Shown here: in pieces, positions 27,117 to 35,217 of the stretch
Position numbering within the stretch: position 1 is the first letter of the stretch
Layout of the letters: each line of letters begins with the position of its first letter
Assembly (NCBI GenBank): GCA_030747075.1
Contig: JASLLL010000023.1
Location: 1 to 44,683, forward strand
Reading direction: 5' to 3'
Origin: Gemmatimonadota bacterium
GTDB taxonomy: Bacteria; ARS69
Length of the DNA stretch: 44,683 nt
Program-made: the position numbers and the translations under genes
The notes under the pieces: generated by a model
Seen by the model: the letters and a program-made list of their open reading frames with translations, nothing else
Told to the model about the DNA's origin: nothing
Databases searched by the model: none

Positions 27117-27671
27117 TCACTCCACCTCCTTCTCGGTGCGCACCGCCGTGCGGACTGCGGACTCCAGCGACGCCAGTGTCTCCGGGATCACAAGTTCCGG
27201 ACGGCGTCGCACATAGGCGATGCCTTCCAGATCCCGCTGCACACGAGGAGCGCCCGCATCGCGCACGACCTCGAACTTCCCTTCCGACAGGTTCACGACA
27301 TGATGAGTTCCAGCAGGTCCCTCACGCAGAAAGAGCACGACCTCGTCGCCGGTGGAAAGGCATGGCGCACCAATGACGGAGGTCCGCTTTCCTTCCCACT
27401 GCCCGCCGAGCATGCGAAGCGTGACCGCTTCCGCCGGTGCTCCCTTGAAGGAGCCGGCCACGGTGACATGCAGTTCGGTGAAGATGTTCCCGCGTTCCGC
27501 GAAACAGCGGACGGCGCCGATTGTGCCGTGCACGACAGCATCCGACAGACCGCTGAGCTCCCCGATGGAGAGCGGTTCCAGGGCGGTCGTGGCCTCTGCT
27601 GAGGGCACAACCAAGAGAGTCACGACAGCGGCAATCGCCGCTCCGCGCAGGCAAACAGAAAGTTGATTCAT
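27117..27671 (-). CDS. Small secreted partner of the matrixin protease
   Basis: 184 residues from ATG 27671 (GGAG, 6-nt spacer), with a signal peptide ending near 'PSAEA'. The mature part reads 'LSIGELSGLSDAVVHGTIGAV', then 'ITxLHVTVAGSFKG'-like strands (actual 'TELHVTVAGSFKG'), 'VTLRMLGGQWEG', 'GDEVVLFLREG' and 'LSEGKFEVVRD'. I recall this pattern in small exported proteins encoded beside matrixin genes in other phyla, but cannot name a domain. There is one Cys pair and no sorting module. Its stop lies 2 nt before the protease ATG, so they form a two-gene operon behind the TATAAT promoter at 27760-27789. It could be an inhibitor, chaperone or binding partner of the protease. Confidence 0.75.
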   Translation of the reverse strand: MNQLSVCLRGAAIAAVVTLLVVPSAEATTALEPLSIGELSGLSDAVVHGTIGAVRCFAERGNIFTELHVTVAGSFKGAPAEAVTLRMLGGQWEGKRTSVIGAPCLSTGDEVVLFLREGPAGTHHVVNLSEGKFEVVRDAGAPRVQRDLEGIAYVRRRPELVIPETLASLESAVRTAVRTEKEVE

Positions 27672-27759
27672 GATGAACTCCGAGCCGGGGGGATGAGTCG
27701 AGCGGCGTCGGGCAGGAGGGTGGACCCTGTGTTCCCGTCCTTCGGGTCAGCCGGGATCC

Positions 27760-27789
27760 ATTATAGCCGATCCGCGGCGCACCGCGCAA
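27760..27789 (-). promoter_or_regulatory. Promoter of the matrixin operon (perfect TATAAT)
   Basis: TTGCGC (27789-27784), 18-nt spacer, consensus TATAAT (27765-27760), about 89 nt upstream of the ATG at 27671. It diverges from the promoter at 27845-27874, so the 243-bp gap is a two-way control region. Confidence 0.6.
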
Positions 27790-27844
27790 CCTCTCGTGAA
27801 TGCCCCCCCCCTGCCGCCGCCCGCCGGTTGCGCACCCCGCCCAT

Positions 27845-27874
27845 TTGCGAGGTCCGAGGCGTATTTGGTATACT
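27845..27874 (+). promoter_or_regulatory. Promoter of the 27915 gene
   Basis: TTGCGA (27845-27850), 18-nt spacer, TATACT (27869-27874), 40 nt before ATG 27915. Confidence 0.6.
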
Positions 27875-27914
27875 CATCTCCCCTCGTCATCCACCGCCCT
27901 CGGAGGCCATCCCC

Positions 27915-29717
27915 ATGCCGCGTCCCGATATCGCTTCAATCGCAGCCTGGTGCTGCGTCCTCTTCGCCGTTGGAACCGCCCCGGGCGTCGCCTCTCCCGC
28001 GAACGCCGGGTGCTACTCCTTCGCTCCCGACAATCCCGGCTACTGCTCCTGCGCCGACCTTTCGGGCGAGTGGCCACTCTCTCCGGTCCCGGGGGATCCG
28101 TCGCTCACGGGCTTCAGGACAATCGGCACCAAGACGACCTGCTACCGCCACCGGGGTCAAGCCTACTGGCAGATTCAGAAGGGGTACCACTCCGGCGCGA
28201 CCGTCGATTTCATCGGGTGGCTGTATCAGGTGACGGGATTCCCGCTCCCCGGCCACAACGAGGAAGCATGGTGTTCTGAAGGAGTCGCCTATTGGCACTA
28301 TGCTGCGGAGTATCCCTACCAGGACGGCTATTCAGATGGACTCCTCCACCCGACTCCCATCCTGAAGAACACCACGCAACTTCGCGAGTGGTATCAGGCG
28401 GAGGCGCTCTTGCGGATTCTGACCTTCGGGCTCTATCCCGGACGCGGCTGGTGGGTCTCGGGGACGCAACTGGACTACGGGGACTTCCGTCCCGGCGAGA
28501 CCGGCCCGTGCCCGGGCGCCTATATGCAGATGGCGAACTACAACGCCTCCACCGGCGCATGGTCCAACCACCACAGCGTGCTCATCGATTCGATGACGGT
28601 CTGCATCAACTCGGCGGGCGATGTCGAGCGGATCGACGCTCAGTTCCTCAATCCGAATCAGGGGAACGGCGTGTCCTTCGTCGACTTGGATGGAAACTCC
28701 GCAAGCCAGGCCCACATCACCGGAAGCACCTGGTCGGACCTCTACGATCGCACCATCATGGGCACGACCACCGGCAAGATGATCCGCGGCTGGGGAATCC
28801 CCCTCACCACCGGAGGCAATCCCGACTACGACCCGGCCCGCATCGACACGGTCGTCTGCTCCTCCGGCGGGGGCCCGTGGACTCCGTGGGAGCCGGAACC
28901 CGCGGACAGCGTGGCGCTCGGCCGGTTTGCGTCCTTCTACAACGCGAATCAGGGATCGCCACTCATCGCGAAGAACTCCCCCTACCTCGTGACGGGGGAG
29001 CGCCTGCCCTCCCGGCAGAGTCCGTGGGTCTTCCCGACCGGACCGCAACATCCCGAGGATCCGGTGCGAATCGAAATCGACTTCCTCGCCGACCATCCCT
29101 GGCCCGCGGACGGGGTGACGCTCCGCTGGAAAGGCGGCCGAATCCCCGGCCTGGTGAAGGTCGGGTGGGCCTCCTCGCAAGGAGCATCCGGGATGGCGCA
29201 GCGGCCCTTCCCGAACTTCGACCCGCCGCAGGTTCCCGATCTGCCGGAAGAGGTGCCCTTCGGCGGCCCGCCCGTCTTCCTGCAGAAGCTCAGCGTGGCC
29301 ATCCCGCTTTCGGCGATGACGCAGAACTTCGAACTGGTCGGACTGCATCCCTCGTTCGTCTATGGCGAAGAGGACGAACCCATCGGCACGGTGGATGACG
29401 ACACCGGCACCGTGGGCGTTGCCCCGCCCGCCCCGTCGGAACGAAGCCGCTTCCTCGGCGCGGCCCCGAACCCGACCGGAGGCGGCACCGAGATCCGCTA
29501 CAGCGCCCCGGGCGGAGTCCCGGTCACCCTGCGGATTCACGATGTGCACGGAAGGGTGGTGCAGGAACTCGCGAACGCGCCCTCCGATGCGGGGCGGCAG
29601 ACCGCCTTCTGGAACGGAGAGGACGCCCACGGCCATCCGGCCCCGTCGGGGGTCTACTTCGTGCGGATGGAAGCGGGGGCGGAGTCGCACACGACGAAGA
29701 TCGTCCTTCGGAAGTGA
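27915..29717 (+). CDS. Large secreted protein with sorting domain, function unknown
   Basis: 600 residues from ATG 27915 (CGGAGG, 8-nt spacer), with a signal peptide ending near 'ASPANA'. The mature N-terminus is Cys-rich ('GCYSFAPDNPGYCSCADL', then Cys in 'TTCYRHRGQAYW'). It is followed by an aromatic, Gly-rich region (residues ~70-300) with 'HNEEAWCSEGVAYWHYAAEY' and 'GPCPGAYMQMANYN', which reads like a carbohydrate- or surface-binding beta fold. A Pro-rich stretch (~480-510) leads to the sorting module: 'NPTGGGTEIRYSA', 'LRIHDVHGRVVQEL', 'WNGEDAHGHPAPSGVYFVR'. I recognise no catalytic motif. It has its own promoter and a hairpin 20 nt after the stop. Confidence 0.75.
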   Translation: MPRPDIASIAAWCCVLFAVGTAPGVASPANAGCYSFAPDNPGYCSCADLSGEWPLSPVPGDPSLTGFRTIGTKTTCYRHRGQAYWQIQKGYHSGATVDFIGWLYQVTGFPLPGHNEEAWCSEGVAYWHYAAEYPYQDGYSDGLLHPTPILKNTTQLREWYQAEALLRILTFGLYPGRGWWVSGTQLDYGDFRPGETGPCPGAYMQMANYNASTGAWSNHHSVLIDSMTVCINSAGDVERIDAQFLNPNQGNGVSFVDLDGNSASQAHITGSTWSDLYDRTIMGTTTGKMIRGWGIPLTTGGNPDYDPARIDTVVCSSGGGPWTPWEPEPADSVALGRFASFYNANQGSPLIAKNSPYLVTGERLPSRQSPWVFPTGPQHPEDPVRIEIDFLADHPWPADGVTLRWKGGRIPGLVKVGWASSQGASGMAQRPFPNFDPPQVPDLPEEVPFGGPPVFLQKLSVAIPLSAMTQNFELVGLHPSFVYGEEDEPIGTVDDDTGTVGVAPPAPSERSRFLGAAPNPTGGGTEIRYSAPGGVPVTLRIHDVHGRVVQELANAPSDAGRQTAFWNGEDAHGHPAPSGVYFVRMEAGAESHTTKIVLRK

Positions 29718-29736
29718 ACGGCGGCAGTGGCGCAAG

Positions 29737-29768
29737 AAACGCCCCCCGGCGCAGGCCAGGGGGCGTTT
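29737..29768. terminator. Hairpin between the 27915 gene and tRNA-Asp
   Basis: AAACGCCCCC (29737-29746) pairs perfectly with GGGGGCGTTT (29759-29768), loop 12 nt. It lies 20 nt after the plus-strand stop and 12 nt after the tRNA-Asp 3' end on the minus strand, so it could serve both. Only short T runs follow on either side (GTTTC). Confidence 0.5.
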
Positions 29769-29779
29769 CGTCCAGCAGA

Positions 29780-29856
<77 letters not shown>

Positions 29857-29909
29857 GCAAAACCCGGTGCGCCCCTGTGTCCACCTCGTTCGGAAGCGCA
29901 GCGGCGCGC

Positions 29910-29938
29910 AGACTAGCATTCCCCCCGGACCCGATCAA
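29910..29938 (-). promoter_or_regulatory. tRNA-Asp promoter
   Basis: TTGATC (29938-29933), 17-nt spacer, TAGTCT (29915-29910). The -35 box overlaps the last codons and stop of the spoIID-like gene (stop at 29935-29937), so the tRNA can be transcribed independently of that operon. Confidence 0.5.
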
Positions 29939-31266
29939 GCGGTTTCGAGGCCTCCGGGCTTCGCCGCCCGACCCTCGGGAAGGTCCGACCTCAGGATGGG
30001 GCGAATCCGGGTTCCGGGGAAATACGCCTTCAGGATTCTCACATACCCCTCCCCCGCCCGAGCCCTGCCGAGCGCCCCCATCTGGCACAGCCCGACTCCG
30101 TGGCCGTTTCCGCGCCCTCTTGCGGTCACCTTCTCCACGCGACCGTCCCGCTTCTCCACCTCCAGTTCCGCCAGCACGCTCCGCAGGATCCCCCCGCCCG
30201 GGCGGCGCAGAATCCACCGGTTGCGGTCGCCCGGGACCTCCCACACGCCATCCGCAGTCCGGTACTCGACGCTTGCCATCCTTCGCGACGGTCCCTTCCG
30301 CACAACGCGAAGCCCCGTCAGTTCCCCCGTAACGCTCCCCGCCGGAAGCTCCCGCTGGTCGGGCAGATGGTGGCGAACGAGCGCGGAGAGCTGCTCTCCC
30401 GTCCAGGTCTCGGTCCACTCGAAGTACTTCGACACGCGGCACCACTCCCGGCCGGGCGCTCCGTCCGGGCCGCCTCGCAACGCGGCGGAGGACTCCCGCC
30501 ACGACCACACGGCTTCGATGTCGGCGCGGCGTCCTCCGCAGGTGGAGGAGTAGTACGCGTCCAGAAGTCCCTCCGGTCCGCAGAGAACCAGCCCGGCTGT
30601 TTCGCGAATCGCGGCCGTCGCGACTTCGTCCTCCGCGTCGACACCGCCGTAGACCTGATCCCGGACATCGGCAAAGAGATCAAACGGCATCAAGGGATAC
30701 TGGCCGAGCTTCCGGACGGCATAGGTTCGCGCGGCCACGGCCTGCGCCGCCACGGCCTCGTGTTCTTCTTCCCGCCGGGGGCCGATCTCCCGGGGGACGA
30801 CCCCGCGCAGGTACTCCTCCAGCGGAAGCTCGTTCACCGCGAGGAGCGTGTCTCCACGCGTCGTCAGAATGATCTCCCCGCGCACCGTTCGCGTTCCCGC
30901 GCGCAGGAGTCCACCAGGCGGTGCCGTCAACACCAGCGGCTCGGACGACTCCGCAAGACGCGTCCCGTCCGTGGCGTTCACCAGGATCCCGATCCCCGGG
31001 GACGAGGACACGCGAAAGACCTCCGTCGCGAAACCCACCAACAGCGTGTCAGCCGGACTCTTCCCCCGCGTTGACAGCACGAACCCCGCGCGGGAACCGA
31101 TCTCCAGCACGGAGTCCTGCGCGTGAAGCGCCACGCGAATCAGAATGTCCGAACCCACCGGCACATCCATCGCCGAATCGGCGGGCCGGCGCACTCCCGC
31201 CGGCGGCCCCACACACGACACCACCAGCGCCCATGCGGCCACGAACGCCCACTTCCAGCGTCTCAC
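29935..31266 (-). CDS. SpoIID/LytB-domain lytic transglycosylase-like lipoprotein
   Basis: 443 residues from GTG 31266, which shares GTGA with the anmK stop and follows GGGGGAGGGGAG. A short N-terminal hydrophobic segment ends in 'VVSC', a plausible lipobox, so it is probably a membrane-anchored lipoprotein. The SpoIID domain (residues ~165-440) shows 'LPLEEYLRGVVPREI' with the conserved acidic residues, 'QAVAARTYAVRKLG', 'YYSSTCGGR' and 'GRGNGHGVGLCQMGA'. SpoIID cuts glycan strands stripped of peptides and leaves 1,6-anhydro-MurNAc ends. That product is the substrate of AnmK, encoded immediately upstream and coupled, which strongly suggests a shared pathway. It is the last gene of the murQ cassette. 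No other sporulation gene is nearby; SpoIID-like enzymes occur widely in non-sporulating bacteria. Confidence 0.9.
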   Translation of the reverse strand: MRRWKWAFVAAWALVVSCVGPPAGVRRPADSAMDVPVGSDILIRVALHAQDSVLEIGSRAGFVLSTRGKSPADTLLVGFATEVFRVSSSPGIGILVNATDGTRLAESSEPLVLTAPPGGLLRAGTRTVRGEIILTTRGDTLLAVNELPLEEYLRGVVPREIGPRREEEHEAVAAQAVAARTYAVRKLGQYPLMPFDLFADVRDQVYGGVDAEDEVATAAIRETAGLVLCGPEGLLDAYYSSTCGGRRADIEAVWSWRESSAALRGGPDGAPGREWCRVSKYFEWTETWTGEQLSALVRHHLPDQRELPAGSVTGELTGLRVVRKGPSRRMASVEYRTADGVWEVPGDRNRWILRRPGGGILRSVLAELEVEKRDGRVEKVTARGRGNGHGVGLCQMGALGRARAGEGYVRILKAYFPGTRIRPILRSDLPEGRAAKPGGLETA

Positions 31267-32465
31267 AACTCCCCTCCCCCCTCCGCCCCTTCGGGCGGAT
31301 GCGTGACCTTGCCCAAGATCGCGGGGCCGCGCGCTCCCGTTGCGGCAGGAACATTGCCCGGCCGCCCGCACACCGTCTCCCGCGCCAGCAGGGCAAACGC
31401 CAGCGCTTCCTTGGCATCCGATGAAAAGCCCTCGCTCTCCAGAGAACACACGCGAACCTCCGGCAACTCCCGTGCGATCCACGCCATCATGGTCGCGTTG
31501 TGAACGCCGCCTCCACTGACCAGCATCTCCTCCACCCGAACCTCCGGAAGCACAAACCGGTGCACAGCCGACGCCACGGAGGCCGCCGTGAAGGCCGTCA
31601 GCGTCGCCACGAGATCCTCCATCGACTCCCCGCGACGCGCCCACTCACCCAGGGTCAGCCCCACAAACGCGGCACCGAACACTTCCCGCCCCGTCGACTT
31701 GGGCGGCGCCTCGAGGAAGTACGGGTGTTCCAGGAACCCCGCGAGCAGCTCCTCGTCCACCGTTCCCGCCGCGGCCATCCGCCCGCCTTCGTCCATCGTG
31801 AGCTTGCCGCCGGTCGCCCGGCGCACGAACTCGTCCACCAGCAGGTTTCCCGGACCCGTGTCGAACGCAATCACGCCTTCCATGCCGCGCCCTGCGGGAA
31901 GCACCGTGACATTGGCAATCCCCCCCAGGTTCAGGAGCGCGCGCCCACGGTCCTCATGCCGAAGAAAGAGCGCGTCGAAAAGCGGAACCAGTGGCGCCCC
32001 CTGTCCGCCAAGCGCCATGTCCGCACGACGAAAGTCGGACACGACGGGAGCCCGGGCTGCCGCGGCGATCCACACCGGTTCCCCCAACTGCAGCGTCTCC
32101 CCGACATCGGGTTCATGATGAAGCGTCTGCCCGTGCGATCCCACCAGATCCACCTGCCCCGGAGCCAGCCCGGCTTCAGCGAGAACCGCCACGGCCGCTT
32201 CGGCAAACGCCTTGCCGACCGCATGATCCAGGTGGCACAGGTCGCGGGCGGACCGGGCTTCTCCGGATGCGACCGCCAGGATCTCGTCGCGAAGCCGACC
32301 AGGATAAGGCACGGTAAGAAACGCACGCTGGCGAATCTCCGGTCGCCCGTCAGGCCGAGCCGTGAAGTCCGCCACCACCGCATCCACACCGTCCACCGAA
32401 GTACCGGACATCAGCCCGACGACCGTCATGTGCCCGTCTCTTCGCGAACCCCCGCGTTCGTTCAT
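31263..32465 (-). CDS. anmK: Anhydro-N-acetylmuramic acid kinase
   Basis: 400 residues from ATG 32465 (GGAGG, 7-nt spacer; ATGA overlap with the symporter stop). AnmK opens the 1,6-anhydro ring of anhydro-MurNAc and phosphorylates it with ATP to MurNAc-6-phosphate in the cytosol. Sugar-kinase/actin-fold motifs are intact: 'GLMSGTSVDGVDAVVADF', 'VGSHGQTLHHEP', 'VSDFRRADMALGGQGAPLVP', 'LNLGGIANVTVLP', 'AFDTGPGNLLVDEF' and 'LVSGGGVHNATMM'. An inner ATG at 32429 would give a shorter N-terminus but has a poor ribosome site. Its product feeds MurQ two genes upstream. Length is slightly above the ~370 aa norm because of the N-terminal 'MNERGGSRRDGH'. Confidence 0.95.
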   Translation of the reverse strand: MNERGGSRRDGHMTVVGLMSGTSVDGVDAVVADFTARPDGRPEIRQRAFLTVPYPGRLRDEILAVASGEARSARDLCHLDHAVGKAFAEAAVAVLAEAGLAPGQVDLVGSHGQTLHHEPDVGETLQLGEPVWIAAAARAPVVSDFRRADMALGGQGAPLVPLFDALFLRHEDRGRALLNLGGIANVTVLPAGRGMEGVIAFDTGPGNLLVDEFVRRATGGKLTMDEGGRMAAAGTVDEELLAGFLEHPYFLEAPPKSTGREVFGAAFVGLTLGEWARRGESMEDLVATLTAFTAASVASAVHRFVLPEVRVEEMLVSGGGVHNATMMAWIARELPEVRVCSLESEGFSSDAKEALAFALLARETVCGRPGNVPAATGARGPAILGKVTHPPEGAEGGGEL

Positions 32466-34255
32466 GTCGCGTCCTCCAGCCCGCGCATTCCGCGCACCAT
32501 CATGACAAGCGCAACCGCTCCCGTCAGCGCCAGCGGCACGCCCGTGCGAAAATCCGACAGGAGAAGCGACCCCAGTCCGAAGAGACATCCATAGAGCGCC
32601 ACGATCGACACCCCCCAAAGTGCGAAGCGGCGCCCGGTCCCTGCGTCGGCATTACGACCGTCGCCGTCGGTCCGAACCGGGCCCCACAGCCCGGGCGGCC
32701 GAACGCGAGTCACGAATGCGGCCAGCCGTTCCCGATCTCCGGTCGGCGTCACCCATGCAACCGTCACCCAGACCACGGCGGACAGCGCGACATTGATGAC
32801 GAACACCTCTGGCGACGAAAACTCGTGCGCAATCCACTCGCCCCGATTCGACGCGTTCAGCACCACCGCAATCACCAGCGAAGCCAGCATGGCGGAGAGT
32901 TCGCTCCACGCATTGATCCGCCACCAGAACCAGCGGAGAAGGAACACCGCCCCCGCTCCGGCGACCAGTTGCAACAGGAACTCGAAGAGGCCCCGGATGG
33001 AGTCGCTTGACATGGCGATGGCACCGCCGATGGCCAGAAACATGACGCCCGAAAGCCGCGCCACCAGCACGCCTTCACGCGGACCCATGTCCCCCTTGCG
33101 AAACCTCCCCCACAGATCCACCACGAAGTACGAACTGGCCAGATTCATGTGCGTGTCGATCGTGGACATGAACGCCGCGAGCATCGCCGCCATCATCAGG
33201 CCCAGCCAACCCGGCCCGAGATAGGTGCGCATCATGATCGGGTAGGCGGCCTTGTGGTCCGTCAGGTCCGGCAGGACAATCAGCGACAGGAGCGCCACCA
33301 GGAACCACGGCCACGGGCGCAGAACATAGTTCGCAAAGGTGAACCAGAGCGTCCCCTTCAAGGCATCGCTCTCGGACCGACACGCACTCATGCGCTGAAT
33401 GAGAACGCCACCACCGTCGGAGTACTTCCACGACCACCACTGAACGCCGATCGCGACGAGAAACCCCCAAAATGCCGCAGAGATCGCCGGGTCCGCGAGA
33501 TCGACCGCACCCGTCCGAAGCGGGAACATCTCGGCCGCCGGACGACCGTTGGCGGCCGTCACTTCCCGCAGACGCGGCCCGAGCGCGGCCAGACCTCCGT
33601 TGGCGCGAACGGCGGCGGTGACCAGAACGATGGACCCGATCATGGCCGTCGTGAACTGCACGATGTCCGTCACCACCACTCCCCACAGCCCCGAGAGGCT
33701 TGCGTAGAGAACCGCGATGGAAAGCCCGACACCGATGGCCAGCCCCTTGGACGACACGACCATTCCAAACACACGCACCGTCTCCGGCAGACCGAACACT
33801 TCCACGATGATCGTGGACATCGCCAGGATGACCCACCCCAGAACCACCGAGTTCGTAACGAATGCGAAGAACACTCCCTTGAAGGTCCGGAGAATCTCCG
33901 CGCCCCGCCCCGAATAGCGCAGCGAGATGAACTCCACATCCGTGGAGATCTTCGCGCGGCGCCACAGTCCCGCCAGGAAGAAGGTCGTCAGGAGGTGGCT
34001 GATCGCGAAGTTGAACCAGATCCAGTTCGACGCGATCCCCGAAGAACGCACATAACTGGTGACGACCAGCGGGGTATCCGCTGCGAAGGTGGTCGCGACC
34101 ATGGAAGTGCCCGCGATCCACCACGGGAGGGACCGCCCGGTGAGGAAGAACTCGTCGATGCCTCGCGAAGCCCGTCCGGCAAACGCCACGCCCACGGCGA
34201 CCATCCCGAGCGCGTACACGCCGATGATGACCCAGTCGATGACGGCCAGGCCCAT
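32462..34255 (-). CDS. Sodium/solute symporter, SSS family
   Basis: 597 residues from ATG 34255, 1 nt after the murQ stop. The protein is almost wholly hydrophobic with a dozen or more membrane segments. SSS family marks include 'GRSLPWWIAGTSMVATTFAADTP', written here as 'GRSLPWWIAG' and 'SMVATTFAADTP' near residues 40-65, plus 'LYASLSGLWGVVVTDIVQF' and 'AAMLAAFMSTIDTHMNLASS'. Serines/threonines in the last stretch correspond to the family's second Na+ site. Placed between murQ and anmK, it most likely imports MurNAc, anhydro-MurNAc or a related amino sugar across the inner membrane; that is inference from context. A short soluble segment near residues 500-550 ends in a final pair of membrane helices. 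Confidence 0.9.
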   Translation of the reverse strand: MGLAVIDWVIIGVYALGMVAVGVAFAGRASRGIDEFFLTGRSLPWWIAGTSMVATTFAADTPLVVTSYVRSSGIASNWIWFNFAISHLLTTFFLAGLWRRAKISTDVEFISLRYSGRGAEILRTFKGVFFAFVTNSVVLGWVILAMSTIIVEVFGLPETVRVFGMVVSSKGLAIGVGLSIAVLYASLSGLWGVVVTDIVQFTTAMIGSIVLVTAAVRANGGLAALGPRLREVTAANGRPAAEMFPLRTGAVDLADPAISAAFWGFLVAIGVQWWSWKYSDGGGVLIQRMSACRSESDALKGTLWFTFANYVLRPWPWFLVALLSLIVLPDLTDHKAAYPIMMRTYLGPGWLGLMMAAMLAAFMSTIDTHMNLASSYFVVDLWGRFRKGDMGPREGVLVARLSGVMFLAIGGAIAMSSDSIRGLFEFLLQLVAGAGAVFLLRWFWWRINAWSELSAMLASLVIAVVLNASNRGEWIAHEFSSPEVFVINVALSAVVWVTVAWVTPTGDRERLAAFVTRVRPPGLWGPVRTDGDGRNADAGTGRRFALWGVSIVALYGCLFGLGSLLLSDFRTGVPLALTGAVALVMMVRGMRGLEDAT

Positions 34256-34256
34256 G

Positions 34257-35183
34257 TCACGCCTCCATGGCTCTGCGCACAAACCCTCCCGCGCGCGCCA
34301 GGCGTTCTTTCGCCTCTGCCAACCCCACGGACGCGACGCCCATCACGATGGCCACCTTGACGCTCCCCTCCGCGTCCTGGAGAAGACCCGCAGCCTCCTC
34401 GTAGCCCACCCCCGCCACCTCCATCACGATTCTCCGGCTTCGCTCGATGAGTTTCTCGCTCCCGGGTCGAAGGTCCACCATGAGATTCCCAAGCGTCTTC
34501 CCGCGGCGGATCATGGCTGCGGTGGTGATCATGTTGAGCACGAGCTTCGTTGCGGTTCCTGCCTTCATGCGGGTCGATCCCGAGATCACCTCCGGCCCGA
34601 CGACAGGCGCGATGAGCACATCCGCCGCGTCCTGTGCGTCTCCCCCGGGATTGCAGGTGACAAGCGCCGTCCCGGCCCCGAGTTCGCGCGCGCGGGACAG
34701 AGCCCCCAGCACGAACGGTGTCCGACGGCTGGCTGCAATCCCGACGACCGTGTCCCGCGCCTCCACGGAGTGCTCGTCCATGGATGCTCCCCCGGCTGCC
34801 GCGTCATCTTCGGCACCTTCCTGCGCGCGGAAGACGCTCTCCGCTCCCCCCGCGATGACCCCCACCACCTCGCGCGGGTCCGTGCCGAAGGTGGGCGGGC
34901 ACTCGGCCGCATCGAGAATCCCGAGACGCCCGGAAGTCCCCGCGCCGACATACAGGAGCCTGCCCCCACGGTCGAACGAGGTCACCACCGCGTCCACCAC
35001 CTGGGCGATCTCGGACAGACACGCCTCCACGGCTGCCGGGACGCGGCGATCCTCCGCGTGGATCACGCGAAGCACTTCGGGAGTCTCGGCCAGGTCGATC
35101 TGGGACGACTCCGGCAGCGCACCCTCCGTGACAAGCGAAGAGAGCTCGGCGAAGAGCGGGGTTGGGCGGGGTTTCCGACTCAT
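34257..35183 (-). CDS. murQ: N-acetylmuramic acid 6-phosphate etherase
   Basis: 308 residues from ATG 35183. MurQ removes the lactyl ether from MurNAc-6-phosphate, giving GlcNAc-6-phosphate and D-lactate. The SIS-type sugar-phosphate fold is complete: 'LLYVGAGTSGRLGILDAAECPPTFG' (positions ~80-104; key residues GTSGR and Glu in AAE), 'GAEDDAAAG', 'VVGIAASRRTPFV', 'VISGSTRMKAGTATKLVLNM' and 'LMVDLRPGSEKL'. It begins 34 nt after the stop of the C25 peptidase on the same strand, with no obvious promoter or terminator between, so the peptidase and the recycling genes may share a transcript. It is followed at 1 nt by the symporter. Confidence 0.95.
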   Translation of the reverse strand: MSRKPRPTPLFAELSSLVTEGALPESSQIDLAETPEVLRVIHAEDRRVPAAVEACLSEIAQVVDAVVTSFDRGGRLLYVGAGTSGRLGILDAAECPPTFGTDPREVVGVIAGGAESVFRAQEGAEDDAAAGGASMDEHSVEARDTVVGIAASRRTPFVLGALSRARELGAGTALVTCNPGGDAQDAADVLIAPVVGPEVISGSTRMKAGTATKLVLNMITTAAMIRRGKTLGNLMVDLRPGSEKLIERSRRIVMEVAGVGYEEAAGLLQDAEGSVKVAIVMGVASVGLAEAKERLARAGGFVRRAMEA

Positions 35184-35217
35184 GGTCGGGAGTCTACCCT
35201 CAGACGAGGCGAATGGA

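Noticed and set aside
29935-31266. Evidence for endospore formation from the SpoIID domain
   Set aside because: SpoIID/LytB enzymes are common in non-sporulating bacteria, and no other sporulation gene is here; the neighbours point to murein recycling.
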